The translations under genes and the position numbers were made by a program. From an uncultured Flavobacterium sp. (lineage in GTDB: Bacteria > Bacteroidota > Bacteroidia > Flavobacteriales > Flavobacteriaceae), in assembly GCF_937876455.1 (NCBI RefSeq), contig NZ_CALFIG010000274.1:1-45872 (forward strand): a stretch of 45,872 nucleotides of DNA, in the 5' to 3' direction. Shown here piece by piece: positions 24,553 through 33,583 of this stretch. The notes beneath the pieces were generated by a model. It searched no databases. It was not told the origin of the DNA and saw only the letters and a list, made by a program, of their open reading frames with translations. The number at the start of each line of letters is the position of its first letter. Within the stretch, counting starts at the first letter, position 1.

Positions 24553-25851
24553 TTATTGCCCAATAATTTTAACATTATCTACTTCCCAGGTTGCAGCTGC
24601 AGTTGTTGTAGATGTATATTTAAATGCAACATAAATAGTATTCCCTGCGAAAGAAGAAATATTTATTGGTCCAGAAGCCGTCCAAACATAGTTACCTGTA
24701 CTTGGCGACAATGTTCCGTTTACTTGTGTCCATGTTGCAGTATTAGGATTTGCTGTTCCGTTATAATTTGTTGAAATATAAATTTGTAACGCATTACCTG
24801 CAAATTTAGTTGCCGTATCAAAAGTTAATGTAGCGTTTGAAATATTTGCTAAACTAATTGCTGGAGATATTAACCAATCTTCATTAGCAAGGTTTCCACC
24901 CGAATAACCCGACATTTTTGCACAAGACCCTGGATTACCATAGGTAGTGTCTAATGTCCATACTTGAGCTCCTGTTACACTGTATTTTGTCCAGTTAGGA
25001 AAATTAGAGGTAAATGTTTCTTCAAATAAAGGTACAACTCTAGGAGAAGTTAACTGAATATCGTGTTCTGTTCGAACCATGAATTGATAATCAGAGCCAT
25101 ATTTTGTTAATACCCCTCTAATTTTACCATTACCCGAAGCTACTGGCTTAGCCGCAAAATTGGCAAACTCACTAATTCTTACGATTATTGAATTTCCTGC
25201 AGCATCTTTAACAATATGATTTGTTGCGCCACCTAAACTGTTTAACGTAGCATCATAATAGGTTTTTCCTAAAGATTCGTCTGCAAACTGAACCGCATCT
25301 AATTCAATTAATTTATTAATATTTGCATTGTTTTTTGCTGCAGTAATTGATAAACTATTTAAAATAACTGATTCGTCAACTTTAGCACATCCACGTTTAA
25401 TAACCTCTTCATATTCAACGCCTGATAATCTTCCAATTTGAGTTGAATTGTATAAGTTTCCAATATCAAAAGAAGCGGTATTTGTAGTATTTGCAAAGTA
25501 TTTATTTTTTAACTTGATGTATACTTTTCTTCCTGGTTCGTATTTAGTATACAAATTATAATCATCTACAGGCATAGAGAAACCTTGTACACCGTCTACA
25601 GAAACCATAGAAATTGATTTATAGAAGTTTCCTCCTTCGTCACTTGAAGTAACATATGCCTCAATGATGTCATCATTTACATATTGTTGCGCCGTAGTTG
25701 TAGCTGTCGCTTTAACTTCTTGTACTGTTTTAGTAGCCGTTAATATGCTACAATCTCCTGATAAATCTGGAGCATTATAATCATCACTATTTACACAACT
25801 AAATAAAGTGACAAATAATAGGGTACTGAATACTATTTTTAAGTTCTTCAT
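24553..25851 (-). CDS. DUF5689-type lipoprotein with C-terminal choice-of-anchor-J-like domain
   Basis: A 432-residue lipoprotein (Cys19 in LFSCVNSDD). Residues about 35-280 match the pattern I associate with DUF5689: ATTTAQQYVNDDIIEAYVTSSDEGGNFYKS, VYIKLKNKYF, and the closing GKIRGVLTKYGSDYQFMVR. From about 285, FEETFTSNFPNWTKYS begins a jelly-roll-like module with WLISPAISL, LQIYISTNYNGT and WEVDNVKI. No catalytic site is visible; such modules usually bind surface ligands. It is third in a run with a TonB receptor and a smaller lipoprotein carrying a related module, so a surface-exposed partner of the receptor is the likely role. Confidence 0.8.
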   Translation of the reverse strand: MKNLKIVFSTLLFVTLFSCVNSDDYNAPDLSGDCSILTATKTVQEVKATATTTAQQYVNDDIIEAYVTSSDEGGNFYKSISMVSVDGVQGFSMPVDDYNLYTKYEPGRKVYIKLKNKYFANTTNTASFDIGNLYNSTQIGRLSGVEYEEVIKRGCAKVDESVILNSLSITAAKNNANINKLIELDAVQFADESLGKTYYDATLNSLGGATNHIVKDAAGNSIIVRISEFANFAAKPVASGNGKIRGVLTKYGSDYQFMVRTEHDIQLTSPRVVPLFEETFTSNFPNWTKYSVTGAQVWTLDTTYGNPGSCAKMSGYSGGNLANEDWLISPAISLANISNATLTFDTATKFAGNALQIYISTNYNGTANPNTATWTQVNGTLSPSTGNYVWTASGPINISSFAGNTIYVAFKYTSTTTAAATWEVDNVKIIGQ

Positions 25852-25860
25852 AATAACTGA

Positions 25861-26481
25861 TTAATTTTCATATAATTTAATATCGTCTATTTGGAATGTT
25901 GTCGTTTTATTTGTCAACTTACTTCCTTCATATTTAAATGCTATTCTAACATTTGTACCTTCAAAAGCACTTAAGTTTAGTACTCCACTAGATGTAGAGA
26001 CATCATCTACTGTTGGCATTGCAGCATTTAATTGCGTCCATGTTGCAGTTGCTAAACCAGCTTGCGTGCCATCATAATTTGTAGATATGTATACTTTTAA
26101 TTGAGCGCCATTAGAATATCTAGACTTAGTTGAAAACAGTAAAGATTCGTTAGAAGTTGTTGTAAAATCCAAAGGTGCTGAAATTAACCATGTGTTATCG
26201 GTTGTTCCTGCAGCAGAATAATACGAAGAAAATTCTGCATAACGATTGTTGCTAAACATTTTACAGCTCCAAGTTCTAGTACTTGACGTGTTGTAATTAC
26301 CCCATCCTGTGAAACTAATTGGAATTTCGGTTGCGCCACTTCCATAAGGATGTGTTTCAAAATTTTGAGAAAAAATCAATGCTTTAAAAGGTGCAATAGC
26401 TACATCCTCTTCCTTTGTACATGCGACTAAAGTTATAGCTGCAAAAACAAATAGTGTTAGTCTTTTAGTTATATTTTTCAT
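25861..26481 (-). CDS. Choice-of-anchor-J-like lipoprotein
   Basis: A 206-residue lipoprotein (Cys21 in LVACTKEED) that is nearly all one jelly-roll-like module: FSQNFETHPYG, TGWGNYNT, NTWLISAPLDF, LKVYISTNYDGTQ, VRIAFKYEGS and FQIDDIKLYEN. These elements align one by one with the C-terminal module of the next gene (YISTNYNGT, WEVDNVKI), so the two probably arose by duplication. The gaps are short (9 bases to the downstream gene, 11 from the receptor), so one transcript is expected. Confidence 0.8.
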   Translation of the reverse strand: MKNITKRLTLFVFAAITLVACTKEEDVAIAPFKALIFSQNFETHPYGSGATEIPISFTGWGNYNTSSTRTWSCKMFSNNRYAEFSSYYSAAGTTDNTWLISAPLDFTTTSNESLLFSTKSRYSNGAQLKVYISTNYDGTQAGLATATWTQLNAAMPTVDDVSTSSGVLNLSAFEGTNVRIAFKYEGSKLTNKTTTFQIDDIKLYEN

Positions 26482-26492
26482 TGTGACTTATA

Positions 26493-29264
26493 TTAAAAAT
26501 TAACATATACATTTAAGAAGTACGTTCTTCCGTAGCCATAAAAATATTTAGGTCCGAATGATGGTGTACCGTTTGCATAATCTGCTTGATAATCTGGGAA
26601 GGTTGCTTTTCTTGATTGCTCAAAACCACCTGTTTTGTAAATAGTGTCTAATACATTATTTATAGAGGCAAAGAAACCAACAGTTGTATTATCAATTTTC
26701 CAAGATTTTCCACCTGTAAGGTTTAATAAATTAAATGAGTTAAATTTCTCTTGTTTTAATGTATTTCTAACTACATCAGGTGTTGCTCCTGGATAACCTA
26801 AACCATCTGCAGGATTTACTACAAAGTTTTGTGTACGTAATATATTTGAAATATCAATGTAATTTCCACCTATGTAGTTAATATTAGCGCCAATCCACCA
26901 GAAATTAGGGTCTCTATATTCTAATCCAAATGAAGCAGCTTGTTGTGGCAAACCACCCACTCTATAACCTTTTAAATAAGCTTGCCCAAAATCTGTTACC
27001 GGATTTGTATTCGTTAACGATGCTTGTGCATCATCATTTACTTTTAAATTAGGATTATTAGCATAAATGTACTCTCCATACGTTGCTGCTAATGTAGCTT
27101 TAACGGTAGAAGTAATTTGATATTCCATTCCTAGTTCTACACCTATGTTTCTTTTGTCAATTCCTGTAACTATTTCACTTACAAATGAATCTTCATTTCC
27201 TGCCCCTACAGATGCTTCATCAAATAAACCTTCCCCATAGAAAAAGGCTAAATCTGCTGCATTTTGAATTTTAGAAAAATACCCTGTAATTCTGCTTTTG
27301 AATTTTGGAGTTCTAATGATATAAGATGCGTCAACACTTGCAACAGACTCACTCGTTAGATTATCTGTGATGTTATTGTTAATTCTTGCATTAGAAAACA
27401 CGTTTCTCATTCCTGGTGCTTTTGTCATATAAGCTCCATTAAAGTCTATTAAATGTTGACCTGTAATTTTATACGTTAAACCACCTTTAAAGCCAAAGTT
27501 TTCATACGTCTTTTTTGTGCTTTTTCCGAAAGAATTGTTGGCATAAATTCCATTTTTATATAATCCTTCTCTTTGGTATTCGCTTCTTGAAAAAGATTGC
27601 GCTAAATAAAAGTCAACTTTCTTATACGAAAATTTAAACTGTGTAAAAGCATCAATTACATTTGCGTTTAAATTATAATTATAGCCATATGTATCGCCAA
27701 CTACAACTTGTCTATTTGGATTATTTAAGTCCGATTGTGTAGCATCACCTGTATAAAAAGGATCTACATCTGAAAAGTATTGACCTCCTAATAAATCAAG
27801 CAGGTTTTGGAAGTTATGCGATTTTAATTTTTTAAAACTCACCCCTGCATTCAATTTAATATTATCTGATAAATCAGAGAAAAGGAATGAATTAGCTGTT
27901 AATTGTTTATCATCTGTTCTATCTTCATATAAAGCATAAGAACTTCTACCTGAATAAACAGAGTTTTGATTAGCAATATACATTGCATTCCAATCTAATT
28001 GCCCGTCTGCCATAAAATTTTGCAATGCTAAATTTGCATTTGCTTGATCGCCTAAGTTTAAATAATAACTTGGTAATCTTTTATAATAAGTAGGATCTGG
28101 ATTATTAGCTAATTGGTAGTCAATTCTTGTATTTCCTACTGAACCAAACTGATAAGCCACATTTGTAGTTAAATTTGTTTTATCAGAAAATTTCCAATAA
28201 TGCGTTAACATTAAAATTGGCTCTTCAATGTCTTTATCTCTTGAATTTCGTTTTTTCCCATTTTGCCAACCCCAATACGAATTGTATTTGAATCCTTTAA
28301 TGTTGTTTACTTCTGTTGTATTTGGAGATGATTTTCCTCTGCTATTTTGAGCATAAATACTTGTGAAATTTAAACTATGTTTATCATTAAATCTTTTCTC
28401 TATACTTGCAAAAAAGGAATTTGCAGCATAATCTGTTCCTTCAAAAAACCCTTCTTTTGCCCATCTTCTTGAAGCAGAAATGCTATAAGCCCAACCATTT
28501 TTCATTAATCCTGAATTGGCAGTAGCCATTGTTCTCCAAGAATAATTTGTATTTGTTCCCGAAAAAGAAATTCGATTTCCTTTTCTATACAAAGAAGCTC
28601 TAGTATTAATTTCTTGTGTTCCTAAAATACCTCCAAAAGTATAATCTGAAGGAGAAGAACCTAATGTAAATTCTTGATTACGTGTAGCATCATTTAACCC
28701 ACCCCAGTTACTCCACTGTGGTCTGCCATCATATATTTTATTCATTACAACTCCATTAATCATGGTAGTTCCATACGAGTTGTCCAATCCTCTCATTCTA
28801 AAACGAGCTTGTCCCCAGTTGAAAGCCGCAGCTTGTTGAAAAGCATCTCTTGAAGATTGTAATAAACCAGCAGTACTTTCAGAACCGCTATTATCATCCC
28901 CTAAATCGTTTTCTGTAATTGTAATTAAACTCAATTGCTGCTCAGAAGTAATATCTTCTTCGAGTAAAATCAGTCCTAAATCTAAAATTTGCTTTTCTGC
29001 AACTTCAATAGGATAATTTTGTGCAATGTATCCATTTTGAGAAACCACTAAAATTTGTTGTCCTACTGGTACTTCTTTAATAAGAAATTCACCTAAATTA
29101 TTTGTAGCAACAGATTGTTCGGTTAACTGAACCATTACTTTTACGCCACCAAGCGGATTTTGCGTTTTAGAATCAACTATTTTACCTTTAACAGTTGAAT
29201 GATTTTGAGCTATTACTAAAACAGCTTGAAATAAAAATAAGAGACTTAATGCAAGTTTTTTCAT
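26493..29264 (-). CDS. TonB-dependent receptor with N-terminal CarboxypepD-reg-like domain
   Basis: A 923-residue outer-membrane transporter. A signal peptide (to about 19) is followed by a carboxypeptidase-regulatory-like beta-sandwich (STVKGKIVDSKTQNPLGGVKV to about 110) and a plug domain (RFRMRGLDNSYGTTMINGVV near 155-170). A 22-strand-type barrel ends in YGRTYFLNVYVNF with terminal Phe. No SusD gene follows; two lipoproteins occupy that place. The substrate cannot be read from sequence, but the divergent nuclease-like gene suggests nucleic-acid or phosphodiester products. A minus-strand TACATTTG core (29329-29322) lies upstream. Confidence 0.92.
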   Translation of the reverse strand: MKKLALSLLFLFQAVLVIAQNHSTVKGKIVDSKTQNPLGGVKVMVQLTEQSVATNNLGEFLIKEVPVGQQILVVSQNGYIAQNYPIEVAEKQILDLGLILLEEDITSEQQLSLITITENDLGDDNSGSESTAGLLQSSRDAFQQAAAFNWGQARFRMRGLDNSYGTTMINGVVMNKIYDGRPQWSNWGGLNDATRNQEFTLGSSPSDYTFGGILGTQEINTRASLYRKGNRISFSGTNTNYSWRTMATANSGLMKNGWAYSISASRRWAKEGFFEGTDYAANSFFASIEKRFNDKHSLNFTSIYAQNSRGKSSPNTTEVNNIKGFKYNSYWGWQNGKKRNSRDKDIEEPILMLTHYWKFSDKTNLTTNVAYQFGSVGNTRIDYQLANNPDPTYYKRLPSYYLNLGDQANANLALQNFMADGQLDWNAMYIANQNSVYSGRSSYALYEDRTDDKQLTANSFLFSDLSDNIKLNAGVSFKKLKSHNFQNLLDLLGGQYFSDVDPFYTGDATQSDLNNPNRQVVVGDTYGYNYNLNANVIDAFTQFKFSYKKVDFYLAQSFSRSEYQREGLYKNGIYANNSFGKSTKKTYENFGFKGGLTYKITGQHLIDFNGAYMTKAPGMRNVFSNARINNNITDNLTSESVASVDASYIIRTPKFKSRITGYFSKIQNAADLAFFYGEGLFDEASVGAGNEDSFVSEIVTGIDKRNIGVELGMEYQITSTVKATLAATYGEYIYANNPNLKVNDDAQASLTNTNPVTDFGQAYLKGYRVGGLPQQAASFGLEYRDPNFWWIGANINYIGGNYIDISNILRTQNFVVNPADGLGYPGATPDVVRNTLKQEKFNSFNLLNLTGGKSWKIDNTTVGFFASINNVLDTIYKTGGFEQSRKATFPDYQADYANGTPSFGPKYFYGYGRTYFLNVYVNF

Positions 29265-29486
29265 ACTTAACTATAAATTAATACTATAACTTGCACTTAG
29301 TTTAGAAAAACTAAATGCGAACAAATGTACAATAATTTAATATAATTATTTACCTTTGAAACTGAATTTGTTAAAAAAAACTAAAAATTAGAATAAATCT
29401 AGAATTTTTAACACCAAAACGTTCAGCGCAAACCTTTTACAAGCATAAAATACTATACTATTTAAAAAAAACAATACCTTTAAACC
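29265..29486. promoter_or_regulatory. Divergent control region of the receptor and nuclease genes
   Basis: This 222-base A+T-rich gap holds a minus-strand core TACATTTG (29329-29322, about 57 bases before the receptor ATG). It also holds plus-strand TACCTTTG (29351-29358) and TACCTTTA (29475-29482), the latter too close to the nuclease ATG for a normal leader. An inverted AGTTTAG/CTAAAT pair around 29300-29315 could form a weak hairpin. No regulator box was recognised. Confidence 0.4.
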
Positions 29487-30584
29487 ATGAAAATTAAATC
29501 TTTTTTTATTCTTTTTAGTTGCTTAATTTGTCTGTCAATTGGGCAAGCACAAGAAAAAAAATTTGCAATCAATACCGTTGCATTTTATAATTTAGAAAAC
29601 TTATTTGACACTATAAACGATCCGTATAAAAACGACGAAGATTTTATTTACACCAAAGAAAATTACCTTAAAAAATTAAACAATATGGCTCGTGTCATTT
29701 CACAAATTGGAACCGGTGAAAACCCTACCAATTCGCCAGTTGTAATTGGTGTAGCAGAAATTGAAAACAGAACGGTATTAGAAGACTTGGTTAAAAACCC
29801 ACAAATTGCAGATAAAAATTATGGTGTAATTCATTTTGATTCACCAGACATGAGAGGTATTGATTGTGGTTTTCTCTACCAAAAGAAACATTTTACACCC
29901 ACAAGTTTTAAAAACTTCCCTTTAATTATTACGGAAGACAATACAGACAAAAAAGCAAAAGACAAAGACAAAGAAAAAATTGACGACACAGACGACAATA
30001 TTGTGGACGCCACAACTAAAAGAATTTACACGCGCGACCAAATTTTAATGACCGGTTTATTAGATGGTGAAGAAATGCATTTTATTGTAAATCACTGGCC
30101 GTCAAGAAGAGGTGGTGAAAAAAGAAGTAGCCCATTACGTGAAGCTGCTGCTGCTTTAAATAAAAAAATTATAGATTCCTTGCAGGCTATCAATCCAAAT
30201 GCTAAAATTTTTACCATGGGCGATTTAAACGACGGACCTTTTAACAAAAGTATCAAAGAGGTACTTGGGGCAAAAGGAGATGAAAAAGAAGTTAAACCCT
30301 TAGGCCTTTACAATCCTGCCGAAAAAATGATGAACAAAGGAATTGGAACACTTGCGCACAGAGATGCTTGGGACTTTTTTGACCAAATCATTATTTCTGA
30401 ACCGCTTTTAAGAAAAGACTACAGCTCATGGCGCTATTGGAAAATGGGCGTTTTCAACAAACCGTTTATGATACAACAAACAGGTCAGTATAAAGGGTAT
30501 GCCTTAAGAAATTCTTCCATTGAACCCGGGTTTTCAGACCATTTTCCTTCTTATATTTACTTAATAAAAGAAATAAAACCTTAA
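29487..30584 (+). CDS. Secreted endonuclease/exonuclease/phosphatase-family protein
   Basis: A 365-residue exported protein with signal peptide ending near SIGQAQEKK. The metal-dependent EEP core is complete: Asn and Glu in AFYNLENLFD, Glu in GVAEIENR, His in HFIVNHWPSRRGG, Asp-Asn in FTMGDLNDGPFN, and SDHFPSYI at the end. Relatives cleave DNA, RNA or phosphodiesters in the periplasm or outside. A charged lysine/aspartate insertion (about 150-170) is unusual. It is divergent from the TonB receptor operon, which could import its products. Confidence 0.87.
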   Translation: MKIKSFFILFSCLICLSIGQAQEKKFAINTVAFYNLENLFDTINDPYKNDEDFIYTKENYLKKLNNMARVISQIGTGENPTNSPVVIGVAEIENRTVLEDLVKNPQIADKNYGVIHFDSPDMRGIDCGFLYQKKHFTPTSFKNFPLIITEDNTDKKAKDKDKEKIDDTDDNIVDATTKRIYTRDQILMTGLLDGEEMHFIVNHWPSRRGGEKRSSPLREAAAALNKKIIDSLQAINPNAKIFTMGDLNDGPFNKSIKEVLGAKGDEKEVKPLGLYNPAEKMMNKGIGTLAHRDAWDFFDQIIISEPLLRKDYSSWRYWKMGVFNKPFMIQQTGQYKGYALRNSSIEPGFSDHFPSYIYLIKEIKP

Positions 30585-30589
30585 CAGTT

Positions 30590-30617
30590 AATTCCCGAGA
30601 AATCGGGAATTTTTTTT
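30590..30617 (+). terminator. Terminator after the nuclease gene
   Basis: AATTCCCGA pairs with TCGGGAATT around the tetraloop GAAA, followed by seven T. This is a textbook intrinsic terminator between the nuclease gene and the dioxygenase gene. Confidence 0.93.
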
Positions 30618-30642
30618 ATCTTTATAGTCAAAATCATTACAT

Positions 30643-31176
30643 ATGGCTACCGCTAAACCCTTTAATTTGAACGAATGGTTAACGTCAAACAGGCATTTGC
30701 TTAAACCTCCAGTAGCAAACAAAAATTTGTATATAGAATCTGAAGATTATATTGTAATGCTTGTTGCAGGACCCAATGCCAGAAAAGACTACCATTACAA
30801 TGAAACGGAAGAATTGTTTTATCAATTAGAAGGCAATATTACCGTTTACATTCAAGAAAATGATAAAAAAAAAGCCATGGAACTTGGACCAGGCGACATG
30901 TATTTACATCCTGCAAAAATCCCCCACTCGCCTTCAAGAAGTGCTGATTCCATAGGCCTTGTTATCGAAAGAAAACGAGCGGGAAAAGGTTTTCATGATG
31001 GGTTACTTTGGTTTTGCGACACGTGTAATCACAAACTTCATGAAGTGTATTTTGAATTGCAAAATATCGAAACCGATTTCCTAACACACTTTCAAGATTT
31101 CTATTCATCAGAAGAAAAACGAACGTGTAACAAATGCGGCACCGTCATGGAAAGCAATCCAAAATTTATAAAATAA
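30643..31176 (+). CDS. 3-hydroxyanthranilate 3,4-dioxygenase
   Basis: The enzyme opens the ring of 3-hydroxyanthranilate in the kynurenine pathway, giving the precursor of quinolinate (NAD synthesis) or of further catabolism. The 177-residue cupin has the iron ligands His, Glu and His in DYHYNETEELFYQLEG and the later HPAKIPHSPSR. The C-terminal rubredoxin-like iron site, CDTC and CNKC, is found in bacterial enzymes. A TATCTTTA element (30617-30624) is a near-consensus promoter core. The other kynurenine genes are not in the window. Confidence 0.93.
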   Translation: MATAKPFNLNEWLTSNRHLLKPPVANKNLYIESEDYIVMLVAGPNARKDYHYNETEELFYQLEGNITVYIQENDKKKAMELGPGDMYLHPAKIPHSPSRSADSIGLVIERKRAGKGFHDGLLWFCDTCNHKLHEVYFELQNIETDFLTHFQDFYSSEEKRTCNKCGTVMESNPKFIK

Positions 31177-31204
31177 CTAACTCTTTATTCTGAATACTAT
31201 TTAG

Positions 31205-31212
31205 TATATTTG
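31205..31212 (+). promoter_or_regulatory. Promoter core TATATTTG of the aldehyde dehydrogenase gene
   Basis: TATATTTG matches TAnnTTTG and lies 34 bases before the ATG at 31247. No TTG element at standard spacing. It shows that the dehydrogenase can be expressed apart from the dioxygenase gene. Confidence 0.5.
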
Positions 31213-31246
31213 CATAATTATAACAAAATTTTAAAAAAAAGTTACA

Positions 31247-32800
31247 ATGTCAACAATAGCCTCACAATTTGGAATGCTTGAAGCCTTACAAGCACTTGGA
31301 ATAAAAGAAATTAATGACGGAACCTCAACGGGTTCTAACTGTTTTTCATCTGGAGAAATCATTGAAAGTTACTCGCCGGTTGATGGACAATTAATTGGAA
31401 AAGTTAAAACAACCACTGCAGCAGATTACGAAAAAGTAATGCAAAGTGCTACAGCCGCTTTCAAATCGTTTCGTGCTATGCCAGCACCTCAACGTGGTGA
31501 AATTGTTAGACAATTTGGAAATAAATTAAGAGAATTAAAAGAACCTCTTGGAAAATTAGTTTCCTATGAAATGGGAAAATCGTTACAAGAAGGGTACGGG
31601 GAAGTACAAGAAATGATTGACATTTGCGATTTCGCCGTTGGTTTATCCCGACAATTAAACGGGCAAACCATTCCATCTGAACGTCCAGGGCACGTGATGA
31701 GAGAACAATGGCATCCTATAGGTGTAGTGGGTATCATTTCTGCTTTTAATTTTCCAGTAGCCGTGTGGTCTTGGAATACCGCTTTAGCATGGATTTGTGG
31801 AGACGTTTGTGTATGGAAAGCTTCAGAAAAAGCACCTTTATGTTCTATCGCATGTCAAAATATTATTGCCGCTATCTTAAAAGCAAATGATTTACCAGAA
31901 GGAATTTCTTGTATCATTAACGGCGATTACAAAGTAGGTGAAATGATGACTACAGACGTAAGAATTCCGTTAATTTCTGCAACGGGTTCTACCAGAATGG
32001 GAAGAATTGTGGGTACTACTGTGGCACAACGTTTTGGAAAATCTTTATTGGAATTAGGTGGAAACAATGCAATCATTATTACACCTACTGCCGATTTAAA
32101 AGTAGTTGTTCCTGGAGCCGTTTTTGGAGCTGTTGGTACAGCCGGGCAACGTTGTACTTCTACAAGACGATTAATCATTCACGAAAGTGTATACGATAAA
32201 GTAAGAGATGCCATTGTGGGCGCTTACAGACAATTAACGATTGGAAATCCATTGGATCAAAAAAACCATATTGGACCGCTTATTGATACGGATGCGGTAA
32301 ACACGTATTTAGCCGCTATTGAAAAAGCTAAAGCTGAAGGCGGAAACGTATTAGTTGAAGGTGGCGTTTTATCAGGTGAAGGATACGAATCTGGATGTTA
32401 TGTAAAACCGGCTATCATTGAAGCTGAAAATCATTTTGAAATTGTACAACACGAAACGTTTGCTCCTATTTTGTACTTAATGAAATATGAAGGTGAAGTG
32501 GAAAACGCTATCGAAAAACAAAATGGTGTAGCGCAAGGTCTATCTTCAGCTATTATGACAAACAGCATCAAAGAAGCAGAGAAGTTTTTATCTTTTGCGG
32601 GTTCTGACTGTGGAATAGCTAACGTAAACATTGGAACGTCTGGTGCAGAAATAGGTGGTGCTTTTGGTGGTGAGAAAGAAACAGGCGGCGGAAGAGAATC
32701 GGGTTCTGATGCATGGAAAGTGTACATGAGACGACAAACCAACACCGTAAACTATTCGGATCAATTGCCATTAGCGCAAGGTATTAAGTTTGATTTATAA
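31247..32800 (+). CDS. Aldehyde dehydrogenase, ALDH7 (antiquitin) type
   Basis: A 517-residue NAD(P)-dependent aldehyde dehydrogenase. The nucleophile Cys is in GTAGQRCTSTRRL, the general-base Glu in LLELGGNNAI, the Rossmann region in FNFPVAVWSWNTAL, and PSERPGHVMREQW is characteristic of antiquitin (ALDH7) enzymes, which oxidise alpha-aminoadipate semialdehyde in lysine breakdown. The adjacent 3-hydroxyanthranilate dioxygenase raises the alternative of 2-aminomuconate semialdehyde, but motifs favour ALDH7. It ends with a strong terminator and seems to be transcribed from its own promoter. Confidence 0.85.
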   Translation: MSTIASQFGMLEALQALGIKEINDGTSTGSNCFSSGEIIESYSPVDGQLIGKVKTTTAADYEKVMQSATAAFKSFRAMPAPQRGEIVRQFGNKLRELKEPLGKLVSYEMGKSLQEGYGEVQEMIDICDFAVGLSRQLNGQTIPSERPGHVMREQWHPIGVVGIISAFNFPVAVWSWNTALAWICGDVCVWKASEKAPLCSIACQNIIAAILKANDLPEGISCIINGDYKVGEMMTTDVRIPLISATGSTRMGRIVGTTVAQRFGKSLLELGGNNAIIITPTADLKVVVPGAVFGAVGTAGQRCTSTRRLIIHESVYDKVRDAIVGAYRQLTIGNPLDQKNHIGPLIDTDAVNTYLAAIEKAKAEGGNVLVEGGVLSGEGYESGCYVKPAIIEAENHFEIVQHETFAPILYLMKYEGEVENAIEKQNGVAQGLSSAIMTNSIKEAEKFLSFAGSDCGIANVNIGTSGAEIGGAFGGEKETGGGRESGSDAWKVYMRRQTNTVNYSDQLPLAQGIKFDL

Positions 32801-32853
32801 AATTAAGTGATTAGTGAAAAGTAATTAGTGATTAGTTACTTTTTAAGATATAG

Positions 32854-32882
32854 AAAAACCCCTGCAATTGCAGGGGTTTTTT
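32854..32882 (+). terminator. Terminator after the aldehyde dehydrogenase
   Basis: A 28-base perfect palindrome (each arm AAAAACCCCTGCAA or its complement) is followed by further T. The spacer before it (32801-32845) holds direct repeats of GTGATTAGT / GTAATTAGT. Confidence 0.9.
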
Positions 32883-32895
32883 ATTTTAATTTGTG

Positions 32896-32983
32896 AGCAC
32901 GGAATGCAATTCCGCGCTATCGGGGTTAAAATTTATTGCGAAATGTAAACGTGAATTTATTTCAAAATTCGCAATCTTGCGAA
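32896..32983 (+). repeat. Two hairpin repeats downstream of the orphan membrane protein
   Basis: Hairpin one (32900-32914) is CGGAAT / ATTCCG around GCA, extended by AGC/GCT-like ends. Hairpin two (32968-32983) is TTCGCAA / TTGCGAA around TC. Between them is A+T-rich noncoding DNA. The GGAATTGCATTCCG-like word is familiar from noncoding repeats in Flavobacterium genomes; that part is memory, not a search. Confidence 0.55.
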
Positions 32984-32989
32984 ACGGCT

Positions 32990-32997
32990 GTTGTGTG
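32990..32997 (+). repeat. Inverted end GTTGTGTG beside the orphan gene
   Basis: GTTGTGTG here and CGCACAAC at 33584-33591 are inverted with one mismatch and bracket the 179-residue orphan gene. Short and possibly coincidental, but combined with neighbouring hairpins it gives a cassette-like look. Confidence 0.35.
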
Positions 32998-33009
32998 TTT
33001 GTAATTTTT

Positions 33010-33549
33010 CTAATGACTTGAACGTTGAACTAAAATTGATGATTTGTCTGATAAGAATGCTACATAATAAAATCTATCATCTAGTTCTTTAGAAAATTCC
33101 CGCTCGATTTTCAAGCCATTCATTTCTCGTTCAGCATTTTCCAATTCGGGGCAACCTATTCTATTTCCATTTTCATAAAGTCCATTTTCTATAAGTTTAG
33201 TTTGCAAATCTTTATAAAAGCCTGTTTCGATTTCAATTATTGAAACTGAAGTATAATCTCCGTGTTGATCTGGATAACTTGAAGTTTTATATTCAAATTC
33301 AGATTCTTGAGGTAATTCTATTCCTGTAACTTCTTTAAAATCGGCTTCATAAAATTCTGACACAGGATAAAAAGCATTGTAAACAAAATATCCAATTACA
33401 AAAATTGGAAAGAAAGCGAAAATTCTCCATTTTGGATTAACATCTTTTTTTTTGAAAATTTTGTAAAGCCAATAAGAGAGCAAAATTGGAAATCCAAAAA
33501 TAAAAAGAGTCACTAATATCAGAAGTAAAGAATAGAAAAATTCGTACAT
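33010..33549 (-). CDS. Hypothetical protein with two membrane helices
   Basis: A 179-residue protein not recognised. Residues 4-27 (LLLILVTLFIFGFPILLSYW) and 43-62 form two transmembrane helices separated by a short lysine-rich cytoplasmic turn. The remainder (about 117 residues) would be periplasmic, with FKEVTGIELPQESEF followed by alternating strands. It stands alone, flanked on both sides by palindromic repeats and by a short inverted pair. That arrangement suggests an accessory gene rather than part of an operon. Confidence 0.65.
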   Translation of the reverse strand: MYEFFYSLLLILVTLFIFGFPILLSYWLYKIFKKKDVNPKWRIFAFFPIFVIGYFVYNAFYPVSEFYEADFKEVTGIELPQESEFEYKTSSYPDQHGDYTSVSIIEIETGFYKDLQTKLIENGLYENGNRIGCPELENAEREMNGLKIEREFSKELDDRFYYVAFLSDKSSILVQRSSH

Positions 33550-33583
33550 TTTGATTTTTCGTTTTAATTTTTAGTTATTATGA

